Part shown: one piece after another, positions 48,687 to 57,540 of the stretch
Layout of the letters: each line of letters opens with the position of its first letter
Position numbering within the stretch: position 1 is the first letter of the stretch
Origin: Pelagerythrobacter marensis
GTDB lineage: Bacteria; Pseudomonadota; Alphaproteobacteria; Sphingomonadales; Sphingomonadaceae
Direction: 5' to 3'
Length of the DNA: 64,000 bases
Assembly: GCF_001028625.1 (NCBI RefSeq)
Contig: NZ_CP011805.1
Coordinates: 186,001 to 250,000, forward strand
Translations under genes and position numbers: made by a program
The notes under the pieces: generated by a model
Told to the model about the DNA's origin: nothing
Databases searched by the model: none
The model's input: only the letters and a program-made list of their open reading frames with translations

Positions 48687-50675
48687 GTGAACGACCCAAT
48701 CCTGGAGGAAGCGGCGCCGGTGAAGCAGAGCGCGCGCATCAAGGTCAATCCCCCCGTATTCTTCACCTCGGCCGGCCTGATCCTGGCCTTCGCGCTGTTC
48801 GGCGCGCTGTTTTCGGAGCGGGCAGGTATGGTCTTCGGCCAGGTCCAGCAGTTCATCGTGCTCGACTTCGGCTGGTTCTACATCGCGGCGGTGGCCGGCT
48901 TTCTCGGTTTCGCGCTGTTCCTGATGGTCAGCCGCTACGGCGACATCAAGCTGGGCCCGGACGATTGCGAGCCCGAATATGGCTATCTTTCGTGGTTTGC
49001 GATGCTGTTCAGTGCGGGGATGGGGATCGGCCTCGTGTTCTTCGGCGTGGCCGAACCGATCCAGCACTATGCCTCGCCCCCGGTGGGCGAGGGCGGCACG
49101 GTCGACGCCGCGCGCCAGGCGCTGGTGCTGACGTTCTTCCACTGGGGTTTCCACGCCTGGGGCATCTACGTCGTTGTCGGGCTGGCGCTGGCCTATTTCT
49201 CGTTCCGCCGCGGCCTGCCGCTGACGGTCCGTTCCGCGCTCTATCCGCTGATCGGCAATCGCATTCATGGCCCGATTGGCCACACGGTCGACGTGTTCGC
49301 CGTGCTGGGCACGATGTTCGGTGTGGCGACTTCGCTGGGGGTCGGCGTTCTGCAGGTCAATGCCGGCTTCGCGTATCTCTTCGGGATGCCGGTGGGGACG
49401 CCGGTCCAACTGGCCCTGATCGCCGTGATCACCGGCCTTGCCACGATGTCGGTGTTCCTCGGCCTCGACAAAGGCGTCAAACGCCTTTCCGAACTGAACA
49501 TAATTCTGGCCGTACTGCTGCTGCTGTTCGTGCTGTTCGCCGGTTCCACCGTGTTCCTGCTGGAAGCGCTGATGCAGAATATCGGCACCTATCTGGCTTC
49601 GTTCGTCCAGCGGACGTTCCGCATGTACGCTTACGAACCCAATCCCTGGCTGGGCGACTGGACGTTGTTCTACTGGGGCTGGTGGATCGCCTGGTCGCCG
49701 TTCGTGGGCATGTTCATCGCGCGCATTTCACGCGGGCGGACGATCCGCCAGTTCGTTGCCGGGGTGCTGCTGGTGCCGGTCCTGTTCACTTGCCTGTGGA
49801 TGACGGTCTTCGGCAATACCGCGATCAATCTGGACATGACGGGGGTCGCGCCGATCGCGGATACCGTTTCCAACAATCTGCCGATCGCGCTGTTCGAAAT
49901 GCTGAACCAGTTGCCATTCTCCGCGATCACTTCGCTGATCGCGACGCTGCTGGTCATCACCTTCTTCGTGACATCGGCGGATTCGGGCGCGCTGGTGATC
50001 GATATGATCACTTCGGGCGGGGCGGAAAATCCGCCCGTATGGCAACGCATCTTCTGGGCGGTCAGCGCGGGCGGGATCGCCGCCGTTCTGCTGGTGGCCG
50101 GGGGGCTGGATGCATTGCAGACGGCGGCCATCGCCAGCGCCCTGCCGTTCGCCGTGATCATGGTGTTCATCTGTTTCGGCCTGCTCAGGGCCTTGCAGAT
50201 GGAAGACCTCGGTTCCGCAGTCGATCTGTCGCAACCGATCAACGCGCCGGCCGACCCGGAACTGAGCTGGAAACAGCGCCTCGCTTCGATCACGCAGTTG
50301 TTCCACCGGCACGAGATCGAACACTTCCTGAACCAGATCGCGCGCCCTGCGATCGACGAAGTGGCGAACGAACTGCAACAGCGCGGTCTTGCGCCGGAAC
50401 TGGTGCAGGAAGGCGACCGGCTGGAACTGACAGTGCCGCATGGGGAACGGGGTGCGTTCCGCTATACCATTCGCAGCCGCGCGTTCCTGGCACCCAGTTT
50501 CGTCTGGGCCGAAACGAAGAAGGCACATGACGAGGAACGGCGCCATTTCCGCGCGATGGCGCACAGTTCCGAAGGGGAACACACCCACGACGTTACCGGA
50601 TACACCAGCGCGCAGCTGATCCACGATCTTCTGAACCGCTACGCGCACTTCCGGCACGCGCGGCGCCTGGCCTGA
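48687..50675 (+). CDS. BCCT-family transporter (BetT-like choline/betaine uptake)
   Basis: A 662-residue transporter with twelve helices. Hallmarks: FSAGMGIGLVFFGVAEPIQHY, FHWGFHAWGIYVVVGLALAY, and the aromatic-box helix with LFYWGWWIAWSPFVGMFIARI followed by SRGRTIRQF. A long cytoplasmic tail (about 515-662) resembles the regulatory C-terminus of BetT-type carriers. It most likely imports choline or a compatible solute driven by H+ or Na+. GTG start with GGAGAGAGG in front. No betA/betB nearby. Confidence 0.9.
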   Translation: MNDPILEEAAPVKQSARIKVNPPVFFTSAGLILAFALFGALFSERAGMVFGQVQQFIVLDFGWFYIAAVAGFLGFALFLMVSRYGDIKLGPDDCEPEYGYLSWFAMLFSAGMGIGLVFFGVAEPIQHYASPPVGEGGTVDAARQALVLTFFHWGFHAWGIYVVVGLALAYFSFRRGLPLTVRSALYPLIGNRIHGPIGHTVDVFAVLGTMFGVATSLGVGVLQVNAGFAYLFGMPVGTPVQLALIAVITGLATMSVFLGLDKGVKRLSELNIILAVLLLLFVLFAGSTVFLLEALMQNIGTYLASFVQRTFRMYAYEPNPWLGDWTLFYWGWWIAWSPFVGMFIARISRGRTIRQFVAGVLLVPVLFTCLWMTVFGNTAINLDMTGVAPIADTVSNNLPIALFEMLNQLPFSAITSLIATLLVITFFVTSADSGALVIDMITSGGAENPPVWQRIFWAVSAGGIAAVLLVAGGLDALQTAAIASALPFAVIMVFICFGLLRALQMEDLGSAVDLSQPINAPADPELSWKQRLASITQLFHRHEIEHFLNQIARPAIDEVANELQQRGLAPELVQEGDRLELTVPHGERGAFRYTIRSRAFLAPSFVWAETKKAHDEERRHFRAMAHSSEGEHTHDVTGYTSAQLIHDLLNRYAHFRHARRLA

Positions 50676-50714
50676 GTTCGTTTCGGATGCGGGGGAAGCG
50701 GTACCCGCCTGCGC

Positions 50715-51419
50715 TTACTGCGTGGGAACCGCAGGTGTTTCTTCCCCGTCGAACGTGACCGATACGTTCGCGCGTTCATAACCCGCGACCTGCAGCGGGA
50801 TCGCCAGGTTTTGCCGCACCGCTTCTTTCGCGGCGGTCCGGGCGAGCGCCAGCACTTGCGGATTCTTGGCAAATTCGGTCGCCTTGCGTTCCGCCTGCTG
50901 CGAATTGTTGCGGCTGAGGTCGCGCGAGGCATCGCGAGTGATGAACACGCCGTCCTGGAACACGCGGGCCTGCGCTTCGTCGAGATTGGGGCGGGTGGTC
51001 TGAAGCTGCGGCAGCCGGACGGTCAGCCGCTGTGCCTCAGGCTCCCACTCCATCCGTTCGCGCCCCATTTGCGACAGGTCCAGCCGATATTCCACCGATG
51101 CAGGGATGATCATCGCCTGGCGCGACCGCAGCACGGGCATGCCCAGTACGCCGCGCGTATCCTCGCTTTCGGCGACGACTTCGAACCGCGATGAAAAGAC
51201 CGTAAGCGAATTCTGTTTTTCGAATGCCAGCATCGCGCTGCCGACCGGATCGCCTTCTTCCTGATAGAAGAACGCCCGCCAGCCAAGCCATGCGGCGAGC
51301 GCGATCAGGGCGATCACGATCATCCACGGAACCCCCTGGACCAGCGCCAGCGGCCGTTCGCGCGAAACGGCGGGTTCAATCTCGTCGAGCCGTTCGCCCG
51401 TTTTCATGCGGTCTGCCAT
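50715..51419 (-). CDS. DUF4230 single-pass membrane protein
   Basis: A 234-residue protein with one N-terminal helix (about 32-49) and a soluble extracytoplasmic domain of the DUF4230 type (NSLTVFSSRFEVVAESE, SVEYRLDLSQM, RLTVRLPQLQTTRPNLDE, EFAKNPQVLALARTAAKEAV). Function unknown. It overlaps the end of the metallo-hydrolase gene by 16 bases; an internal ATG at 51407 would give an ATGA overlap instead. Confidence 0.78.
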   Translation of the reverse strand: MADRMKTGERLDEIEPAVSRERPLALVQGVPWMIVIALIALAAWLGWRAFFYQEEGDPVGSAMLAFEKQNSLTVFSSRFEVVAESEDTRGVLGMPVLRSRQAMIIPASVEYRLDLSQMGRERMEWEPEAQRLTVRLPQLQTTRPNLDEAQARVFQDGVFITRDASRDLSRNNSQQAERKATEFAKNPQVLALARTAAKEAVRQNLAIPLQVAGYERANVSVTFDGEETPAVPTQ

Positions 51420-52300
51420 ATATCACCCGAACGACCGACAAGCCCGCGACGTTCCAGATCCAGCAGGTGCGCGGTCACGCTCATTTCCGCCGCACCGTGC
51501 AGACGGGGGTCCAGCCCCTTGTACATGCGCGACACGAAATCCGCCGCCGCCAGCGGCGCATCGCCCAGAAGGCGCAGAATCTGGTTTTCCCGCTGGCGGC
51601 GATGGCCGATCATCCCGCGCACGAGCTGGCGCGGCTTGTCGATCGCCGGACCGTGGGCCGGATAATAGACGCGATCTTCCCGCGCGTGCAGGCGTTCCAG
51701 GCTGCCCATATATTCGCCCATGTCGCCATCCGGCGGCACGACGACGCTGGTGGACCAGCCCATCACGTGATCGCCGGTGAACAATGCGCCCGTTTCCTCC
51801 AGCGCGAAGCACAGGTGGTTCGACGTGTGGCCGGGGGTATGGACGGCGCGCAGCGTCCAGCCGGTGCCGGTCATCGCCTCGCCATCTTCCATCACGCGGT
51901 CGGGGGCATAGCCGCTATCGAAGGCAGCATCCGCGCGCGGGCCCCAGGCGTCGAGCACGTCCTGATCCAGCGCCAGCGGAGCGCATCCGACCACCGGCGC
52001 GCCAGTCGCCGCGGCGAGCGGGCGCGCACCCGGCGAATGGTCGCGGTGCGTATGGGTGCACATGATCGCGGCAACTTCCGCCCCGTCCAGCGCGGCCAGG
52101 ATCGATGCGATATGGGCATCGTCGTCAGGTCCCGGGTCGATCACCGCGACCGGCCCGGTATCGCCGACGATGTAGGTCTGCGTACCGGTGTAGGTATAGG
52201 GCGAGGGATTGGGCGCGAGCAGCCGGCGCACCAGCGGTTCGGGCCGTTCGGCCTTCCCCGTGGGCCAGGGTTTGGGGGGCGGTCCTGCCATAGGGCCCAT
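51404..52300 (-). CDS. Metallo-beta-lactamase-fold hydrolase (LACTB2-like)
   Basis: A 298-residue protein with metal motif THTHRDHSPG, further ligands in VHTPGHTSNHL, FTGDHVMGW and YPAHGPAID, and a C-terminal winged-helix-like extension (about 225-295; ENQILRLLGDAPLAAADFVSRMY) of the kind in LACTB2/RNase-Z-related hydrolases. Thioester or nuclease activity are possibilities. The start is uncertain: ATG at 52300 or 52291; the frame is open to 52381 but that overlaps the glpK start. Confidence 0.83.
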   Translation of the reverse strand: MGPMAGPPPKPWPTGKAERPEPLVRRLLAPNPSPYTYTGTQTYIVGDTGPVAVIDPGPDDDAHIASILAALDGAEVAAIMCTHTHRDHSPGARPLAAATGAPVVGCAPLALDQDVLDAWGPRADAAFDSGYAPDRVMEDGEAMTGTGWTLRAVHTPGHTSNHLCFALEETGALFTGDHVMGWSTSVVVPPDGDMGEYMGSLERLHAREDRVYYPAHGPAIDKPRQLVRGMIGHRRQRENQILRLLGDAPLAAADFVSRMYKGLDPRLHGAAEMSVTAHLLDLERRGLVGRSGDIWQTA

Positions 52301-52379
52301 ATGGGGGCGCGCAGCGTCCGTGTCGAGTTTCGCCGTGCCGGCTATGGCACCGACCGGCAAAGCCGCTAGGATGCCGGGC

Positions 52380-53849
52380 ATGGGAGATCAGATCCTCGTC
52401 CTCGATGCGGGCACCACCTCCACCCGGGCCATGCTGTTCGGTGCCGATGGCGCGCTGCTGCAAATGGCCCAGCGCGAGCTGACCCAGCACTATCCGCAGC
52501 CCGGCTGGGTCGAACACGATGCGGGCGAGATCTGGCAGCGGACGCTCGCCTGTGTGCAGGATGTGCTGGCGAAGGCCGGGGGCGGTGGGGCAGTCGCGGC
52601 GATCGGGATTACCAACCAGCGGGAAACCGTCGTCGCATGGGATCGCAATACGGGCGAACCGCTGGCGCGCGCGATCGTGTGGCAGGATCGGCGCACCGCC
52701 CCGCTGTGCGCCGACCTGAAGGCCGCCGGGCACGAAGCCGAGGTCCAGCGCCGCACCGGCCTTTTGCTCGATCCCTATTTCTCCGCCACCAAAATGCGCT
52801 GGCTGCTCGATAACGAGGCTTCCGTGCGGGCGGCGGCGGAGCGGCGCGCGCTGGCGCTGGGGACGGTGGAAAGCTGGCTCGTGTTCAAGCTGTCGGGCGG
52901 GGCCTTTGTCACCGATGCCAGCAATGCCAGCCGCACGCTGCTCCTGCCGCTGGAAGGGGCGCAGTTCGATCCGGGTCTGTGCGCGCTTTTCGGCGTTCCG
53001 CCGGCGGCGCTGGCCGAAGTGGTCGATACGCACGGGATGCTGGCCCGCACATCCGGCGATGTTCTGGGGGCATCAATCCCGATCTGCGGGCTCGCCGGGG
53101 ATCAGCAGGCGGCCACGGTGGGGCAGGGGTGCCTCGCGCCGGGGGAGACCAAGGGGACGTACGGCACGGGGGCATTCGTGCTGACCAACCAGGGTGACGC
53201 CGTGCCACGATCGGCGCATCGCCTGCTGGGGACGGTCTTGACGCAGCGCGATGGGAAGCGGCGCTTCGCGCTGGAAGGTTCGGTCTTTGTAGCCGGCAGC
53301 CTGGTGCAGTGGCTGCGCGATTCGCTGGGCCTGATCGGCTCTGCCGCGGAGACGGAGGCGCTCGCACGCTCGATCCCCGATAGCGGAGAGGTAACGATCG
53401 TTCCCGCGCTATCGGGGCTGGGCGCTCCGCATTGGCGCAGCGATGCGCGCGGGGTGATCGCGGGGCTCAGTTTTTCCAGCGGAAGGGCGCAGATTGCCCG
53501 CGCCGCGCTGGAGGCGATGGCGCACCAGACGCATGATCTAGCCGATGCCTTCGCCGCCGACGGAGCGCCCTGGGCAACCTTGCGGATCGACGGGGGGATG
53601 AGCGCCAACGACTGGATGGCGCAGGATCTGGCCGACATGCTGGATATCGGGGTGGAACGGCCGGACTTCGTGGAAACGACGGCCTTTGGCGCGGCCATGC
53701 TGGCGGCGGTCGGCGTTGGCCTGCACCCGAGCCTGGAAGACGCCGTCCTCGCCATGCGGGGCAAGGTTCGCCGGTTCGAACCTTCGCTGGCGCCGGAGAG
53801 GCGCGACGAACGGCTGGCCCGGTGGCGCAAGGCGCTGGGCGCGGTCTAG
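52380..53849 (+). CDS. glpK: Glycerol kinase GlpK
   Basis: A 489-residue FGGY kinase phosphorylating glycerol to glycerol 3-phosphate. N-terminal VLDAGTTSTRAMLF, GWVEHDAGEIW, ITNQRETVVAWDR, IVWQDRRTA, YFSATKMRWLLDN, AGDQQAATVGQGC, KGTYGTGAFVL and the ATP-site RIDGGMSANDWMAQ are all present. ATG at 52380 follows AGGA at eight-base spacing. No glpF or glpD beside it. Relative to the carbohydrate locus it could feed on glycerol released from phosphoglycerol groups, but it is 26 kb away. Confidence 0.95.
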   Translation: MGDQILVLDAGTTSTRAMLFGADGALLQMAQRELTQHYPQPGWVEHDAGEIWQRTLACVQDVLAKAGGGGAVAAIGITNQRETVVAWDRNTGEPLARAIVWQDRRTAPLCADLKAAGHEAEVQRRTGLLLDPYFSATKMRWLLDNEASVRAAAERRALALGTVESWLVFKLSGGAFVTDASNASRTLLLPLEGAQFDPGLCALFGVPPAALAEVVDTHGMLARTSGDVLGASIPICGLAGDQQAATVGQGCLAPGETKGTYGTGAFVLTNQGDAVPRSAHRLLGTVLTQRDGKRRFALEGSVFVAGSLVQWLRDSLGLIGSAAETEALARSIPDSGEVTIVPALSGLGAPHWRSDARGVIAGLSFSSGRAQIARAALEAMAHQTHDLADAFAADGAPWATLRIDGGMSANDWMAQDLADMLDIGVERPDFVETTAFGAAMLAAVGVGLHPSLEDAVLAMRGKVRRFEPSLAPERRDERLARWRKALGAV

Positions 53850-53858
53850 CGGGGGCGG

Positions 53859-53892
53859 TTCGGGCGGGACAGTTCGGGCGGGACAGTTCGGG
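53859..53892 (+). repeat. 14-bp tandem repeat behind glpK
   Basis: TTCGGGCGGGACAG occurs twice in direct succession (53859-53886) followed by six bases of a third copy. Lies between the convergent glpK and rcdA genes; looks like a replication-slippage product. Confidence 0.7.
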
Positions 53893-53902
53893 GGGCGGGC
53901 GG

Positions 53903-54364
53903 CTAGATCTCGCCGACTGCCCGGTCCAGCCTTTCGCGCAGCCGCAGCACGGCCGCGGGCCGCATTTCGAAACTGTCGCGCCACGCCTGATCGAGCCGGG
54001 CGATTCTGGCGTGCAGCATTTCGCTCACGCCGATCAGCTCGCGAATGCGCGGCGACAGATAATCCAGATTGTCCGGGTCCGCCGGGCGATCGGGCGGCAG
54101 CGTGCCGTGGCGGCGCAGTTGAAACTCGCTCATCTCGCCCCGGAAATAGGCCCGCCGGTTGAGCAGCCAGGCCAGCGCATGCATCATCCTGGTGGTCGTG
54201 CGCAGCCCCTCCACCGACAGCGCGATACGGGCGAAATCGTTTTCGTGGGCGGGAAGGTGGTTGTGCGACAGGTCGAACGTGGCGCGAACGTCGTCCGCCA
54301 GCATCAGCGCCTCTTCATAAAGCGCTTCGATAATCGCCTGGCTGATGTCCGCGTGCGTGCCCAT
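53903..54364 (-). CDS. rcdA: DUF1465 family protein, RcdA (regulator of CtrA degradation)
   Basis: A 153-residue helical protein of DUF1465, the family of Caulobacter RcdA, an adaptor that brings CtrA to ClpXP during the cell cycle. Visible blocks: IEALYEEALMLADDVRATFD, RIALSVEGLRTTTRMMHALAWLL, NRRAYFRGEMSEFQLRRHG and RELIGVSEMLHARIARLDQAWR. ATG at 54364 (MGTHADISQAII) is the family-like start. Function assumed by family. Confidence 0.88.
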   Translation of the reverse strand: MGTHADISQAIIEALYEEALMLADDVRATFDLSHNHLPAHENDFARIALSVEGLRTTTRMMHALAWLLNRRAYFRGEMSEFQLRRHGTLPPDRPADPDNLDYLSPRIRELIGVSEMLHARIARLDQAWRDSFEMRPAAVLRLRERLDRAVGEI

Positions 54365-54494
54365 TGCCCGTATAGCGCTAACGCAGTGGCGCGCCCCTCG
54401 CCAGTCGCCATGCATGGGTTATCCCACGCGGGATGCGCATGTGTCGTACCGGGACGGCAATTCGGCGCTTCTGCCTCGACGGGGCGGCGCGCTA

Positions 54495-54692
54495 TCAGGC
54501 GATGATATCGGGCAGCAGCTCGTCTTCGATCACCGCGATGCGATCGCGCAGGCGCAGCTTGTGCTTCTTGAGCCGGGCGAGCTGGAGCTGATCGGTCGAA
54601 CCGGCCGCGCGCAAGGCGTCTATCGCCGCATCGAGATCGCGGTGTTCGACCCGCAGGGTCGCCAGTCGCTTGCGCAGTTCCTGCTCGTTCAT
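54495..54692 (-). CDS. YdcH/DUF465 small coiled-coil protein
   Basis: A 65-residue helical protein of DUF465 (ELRKRLATLRVEHRDLDAAI, RLKKHKLRLRDRIAVIED). These proteins are tiny, charged, coiled-coil and of unknown role in alphaproteobacteria. The ATG at 54692 is chosen; an upstream ATG in frame would cross the promoter. Divergent from a second DUF465 gene 167 bases away. Confidence 0.82.
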   Translation of the reverse strand: MNEQELRKRLATLRVEHRDLDAAIDALRAAGSTDQLQLARLKKHKLRLRDRIAVIEDELLPDIIA

Positions 54693-54859
54693 CGGGTCCG
54701 ATTCGTCTCGCTTCGGTTCGACGCGCCTGTGCCCGGTCTCGTCGAATTGCGCAATCTTGGGACTTCGCAAGCGGGAAGTGTTGTGGTTTTATGACAAAAC
54801 GCGGTTCGCCCGCGAAGGCGAGTCGCTGTCCCCACGGTCTTCAACCAGAGGAGAACCCG

Positions 54860-55015
54860 ATGATATCGTCTCACGTCAACGCCTTGCAAAGTAAGCATGC
54901 CGGGCTTGAGCAGCGCTTGCGCGCCGAGCTTAACCGGCCATCCCCCGACGCGGCGACGATTCAGGCGATCAAGCGGCAGAAGCTCAAGATCAAGGAAGAG
55001 CTGTCGACTATCTGA
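54860..55015 (+). CDS. YdcH/DUF465 small protein (51 aa)
   Basis: Starts at an ATG with AGAGGAGAA directly upstream and encodes MISSHVNALQSKHAGLEQRL, then ELNRPSPDAATIQAIKRQKLKIKEELSTI. This is the minimal DUF465 helical hairpin, with the ALQSKHAGLE and RQKLKIKEEL halves typical of the family. Paralogous to the divergent neighbour. Function unknown. Confidence 0.82.
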   Translation: MISSHVNALQSKHAGLEQRLRAELNRPSPDAATIQAIKRQKLKIKEELSTI

Positions 55016-55041
55016 GAGCGACGATTATCTGAGAACGACAG

Positions 55042-55072
55042 GGCGTCGGTGACCGTGAAATTCGCCGACGCC
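55042..55072 (+). terminator. Stem-loop between the DUF465 gene and ptsP
   Basis: GGCGTCGG (55042-55049) and CCGACGCC (55065-55072) form an 8-bp GC-rich stem with a 15-base loop 27 bases behind the DUF465 stop. No T-run follows. A small direct duplication (TATCTGAGAGCGAC / TATCTGAGAACGAC) lies just before it. Confidence 0.4.
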
Positions 55073-55128
55073 GAAATTCGGCAACGAAGCGCGTTCCCCC
55101 TCGCGCGCTTTTGGTATAGGTCGCCTGC

Positions 55129-57399
55129 ATGAGCGCCGCAGCCGCAGCCCGCCGAATCCTCACCCGCCTGCACGAGATTATGGCCTCGCGCCTGCACGCG
55201 CAGGGCAAGCTGGACCAGGTGGTCGACATTATCGCCGAGGCGCTCGATAGCGAGGTCTGCTCGATCTACCTCCTGCGCGAAGGGATGCTGGAACTGTTCG
55301 CGACGCAGGGCCTCAACGCGGAAGCTGTCCATGTCACGCGCATGGCCATCGGCGAAGGGCTGGTCGGCACGATTGCCGACAATGTCGAAACGCTGAACCT
55401 GGCCGAAGCCAAGGCGCACCCCGACTTCCAGTACCGGCCCGAAACGGGGGAGGAGAAGTTCCATTCCTTCGCCGGGGTGCCGATCGTCTATCGTGAACGG
55501 GCGGTAGGGGTCCTGTGCGTCCAGCACGTCGACCCTCGCCGGTACGAAGATGTCGAGATCGAGGCGCTCCAGACCACGGCGATGGTCCTGTCGGAGCTGA
55601 TTTCGAACAACGAACTGATCGATGAAGAGGAAGCGCGCGGCCTGACCCCCGCCGATACCGGCCCGGCGACCGTTTCCGGCCTTCCGCTGGTCAAGGGGCT
55701 GGGCAGCGGCGTTGCCGTCTATCACCAGCCGCGCATTACGATCGATCAGGTCATGGCCGACGATATCGAGGCCGAACGCCAGCGCGTCTATCGCGCGTTC
55801 GACCGGATGCGCGACCAGATCGACAATCTGGCGGATCGCGCGGAATTCGGCGTCGGTGGCGAACACGAAGAAGTCCTCGAGACGTACAAGATGTTCGCTT
55901 ATGACGAGGGGTGGAGCCGGCGGATCAACGAGGCAATCGATTCCGGGCTGACGGCGGAGGCTGCGATCGAGCGCGTGCAGCAGCGCACCCGGATGCGTAT
56001 GCGCGAGATCGACGATCCCCTGTTGCAGGACCGGATGCACGATCTGGAAGATCTGGCCAACCGGCTGCTGCGGATCGTTTCCGGCCAGATCGGCACCGCG
56101 GCCAGCCAGGGATTGCGCGGCGATGCCATTCTGATCGCCAGGAACCTGGGCCCGGCCGAACTTCTCGAATACGACCGGCGGCGCCTGAAGGGCGTTATCC
56201 TGGAAGAAGGATCGCTGACCGCGCACGTGGTGATCGTGGCGCGCGCGATGGGCGTTCCGGTGCTCGGCCGCGTGCGCGGCTTGCGCGGCATGGTTCAGGA
56301 AGGCGATCTTGTCCTGCTCGATGCCGACAACGGCAATGCCGTTGCCCGCCCGGCACAGCAGGTGGTCGATGCGTTCGAGACGCGCTTCGCCAAATCGCGC
56401 GAGCGCCAGGCGCTCTATGCCGAATTGCGCGATGTCGAACCCTTCACTCGCTGCGGCACCCGGATCGAGGTGATGATCAACGCCGGGCTGCGCGACGATA
56501 TCTCGGCTCTGCCGCTCGTCGGTGCGGACGGGATCGGGCTGTTCCGCACCGAATTCCAGTTCCTCGTTTCGGCCACGCTGCCCCAGCGTGAACGCCAGTT
56601 CCGCCTCTACCGCGACGTGCTCGACGCTGCCGGCGATCGCCCGGTGATCTTCCGCACGGTCGACATCGGCGGCGACAAGGCCCTGCCATACTTGCGCGAA
56701 AGCGAATTCGAGAACGATGAAAATCCCGCGATGGGCTGGCGCGCGCTGCGGCTTGCGCTGGAACGCGAAGGGTTGCTGAAAGTTCAGGCCCGCGCGCTGC
56801 TGGAAGCGGCTGCAGGCCGGGCGCTCTACGTCATGTTCCCGATGGTCAGCGAACCGTGGGAGTTCGACGCTGCGAAGGCGGTGTTCGACAACCAGCTCGC
56901 GCATTTGCGCCGCAAGAAGAAGCTGCTGCCGGAATCGATCCGCTACGGCGCCATGCTCGAAGTTCCGGCGCTGGCCGAAGTGCTCGACCAGTTGCTGCCG
57001 CGCATTGCCTTCCTTTCGGTCGGGACCAACGATCTAACCCAGTTCCTGTTCGCGGCCGACCGGGCCAATCCCAAGCTGGCCGAACGCTACGACTGGCTGA
57101 GCCCGGCCATCCTGCGGTTTCTTCGCCGTGTTTCGCTGGCCACCGCCGGAAGCGGAGTGGCCCTTGGCGTATGCGGAGAAATGGGCGGGCGCCGGCTGGA
57201 AGCGCTGGCCTTGCTCGGCCTGGGCTTTCGGCGGCTTTCCATCACGCCGGTTTCAGTCGGGCCGATCAAGGAACTGGTGCGCCAGGTCGATCTGCGCGAG
57301 TTGGAAAAGGCCATGCAGGGCTGGCTCTCTGCCCCGCCGCCGGACATGCGCGCTGCCATTACGGCCTGGGCCAGCGAGCGTGGCATCGATACCGACTGA
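55129..57399 (+). CDS. ptsP: Phosphoenolpyruvate-protein phosphotransferase PtsP (EI-Ntr)
   Basis: A 756-residue enzyme I of the nitrogen-related phosphotransferase system. N-terminal GAF sensor (about 1-165; DSEVCSIYLLREG, FHSFAGVPIVYRERAVGVL), EI N-terminal part with phospho-His366 (EEGSLTAHVVIVARAMG), and PEP-binding barrel (GADGIGLFRTEFQFL, FRTVDIGGDK, MFPMVSEPWEF, FLSVGTNDLTQF, catalytic Cys682 in GVCGEMGG). It phosphorylates NPr, then EIIA-Ntr, linking glutamine/PEP status to regulation. NPr and EIIA-Ntr genes are not in the window. Confidence 0.95.
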   Translation: MSAAAAARRILTRLHEIMASRLHAQGKLDQVVDIIAEALDSEVCSIYLLREGMLELFATQGLNAEAVHVTRMAIGEGLVGTIADNVETLNLAEAKAHPDFQYRPETGEEKFHSFAGVPIVYRERAVGVLCVQHVDPRRYEDVEIEALQTTAMVLSELISNNELIDEEEARGLTPADTGPATVSGLPLVKGLGSGVAVYHQPRITIDQVMADDIEAERQRVYRAFDRMRDQIDNLADRAEFGVGGEHEEVLETYKMFAYDEGWSRRINEAIDSGLTAEAAIERVQQRTRMRMREIDDPLLQDRMHDLEDLANRLLRIVSGQIGTAASQGLRGDAILIARNLGPAELLEYDRRRLKGVILEEGSLTAHVVIVARAMGVPVLGRVRGLRGMVQEGDLVLLDADNGNAVARPAQQVVDAFETRFAKSRERQALYAELRDVEPFTRCGTRIEVMINAGLRDDISALPLVGADGIGLFRTEFQFLVSATLPQRERQFRLYRDVLDAAGDRPVIFRTVDIGGDKALPYLRESEFENDENPAMGWRALRLALEREGLLKVQARALLEAAAGRALYVMFPMVSEPWEFDAAKAVFDNQLAHLRRKKKLLPESIRYGAMLEVPALAEVLDQLLPRIAFLSVGTNDLTQFLFAADRANPKLAERYDWLSPAILRFLRRVSLATAGSGVALGVCGEMGGRRLEALALLGLGFRRLSITPVSVGPIKELVRQVDLRELEKAMQGWLSAPPPDMRAAITAWASERGIDTD

Positions 57400-57452
57400 C
57401 CTGTCGTTTGCGGCGATCCGTCGCAAAGCTACGGGCCGCAGACATCGTGTGC

Positions 57453-57540
57453 TTGACAGGGTGGCGCGCCGGCCCTTGTCGGTTTACAACCGAACGAACC
57501 GGGTAACATCTGGTATTCTATCTGCTATTTTAGGGGCCGC
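57453..57540 (+). promoter_or_regulatory. Putative promoter/leader of the RodZ-like gene
   Basis: A TTGACA hexamer at 57453-57458 is followed by a small perfect inverted repeat TCGGTT-TAC-AACCGA (57479-57493), an AT-richer stretch TATTCTATCTGCTATTTT and then AGGGG just before the ATG at 57541. A -10 box at canonical spacing is not obvious, so this is only a candidate promoter region. Confidence 0.3.

Noticed and set aside
54961..56904. 647-codon open frame antisense to ptsP
   Set aside because: The plus-strand frame has complete EI-Ntr motifs; the antisense frame has none and is a by-product of GC-rich codon bias.
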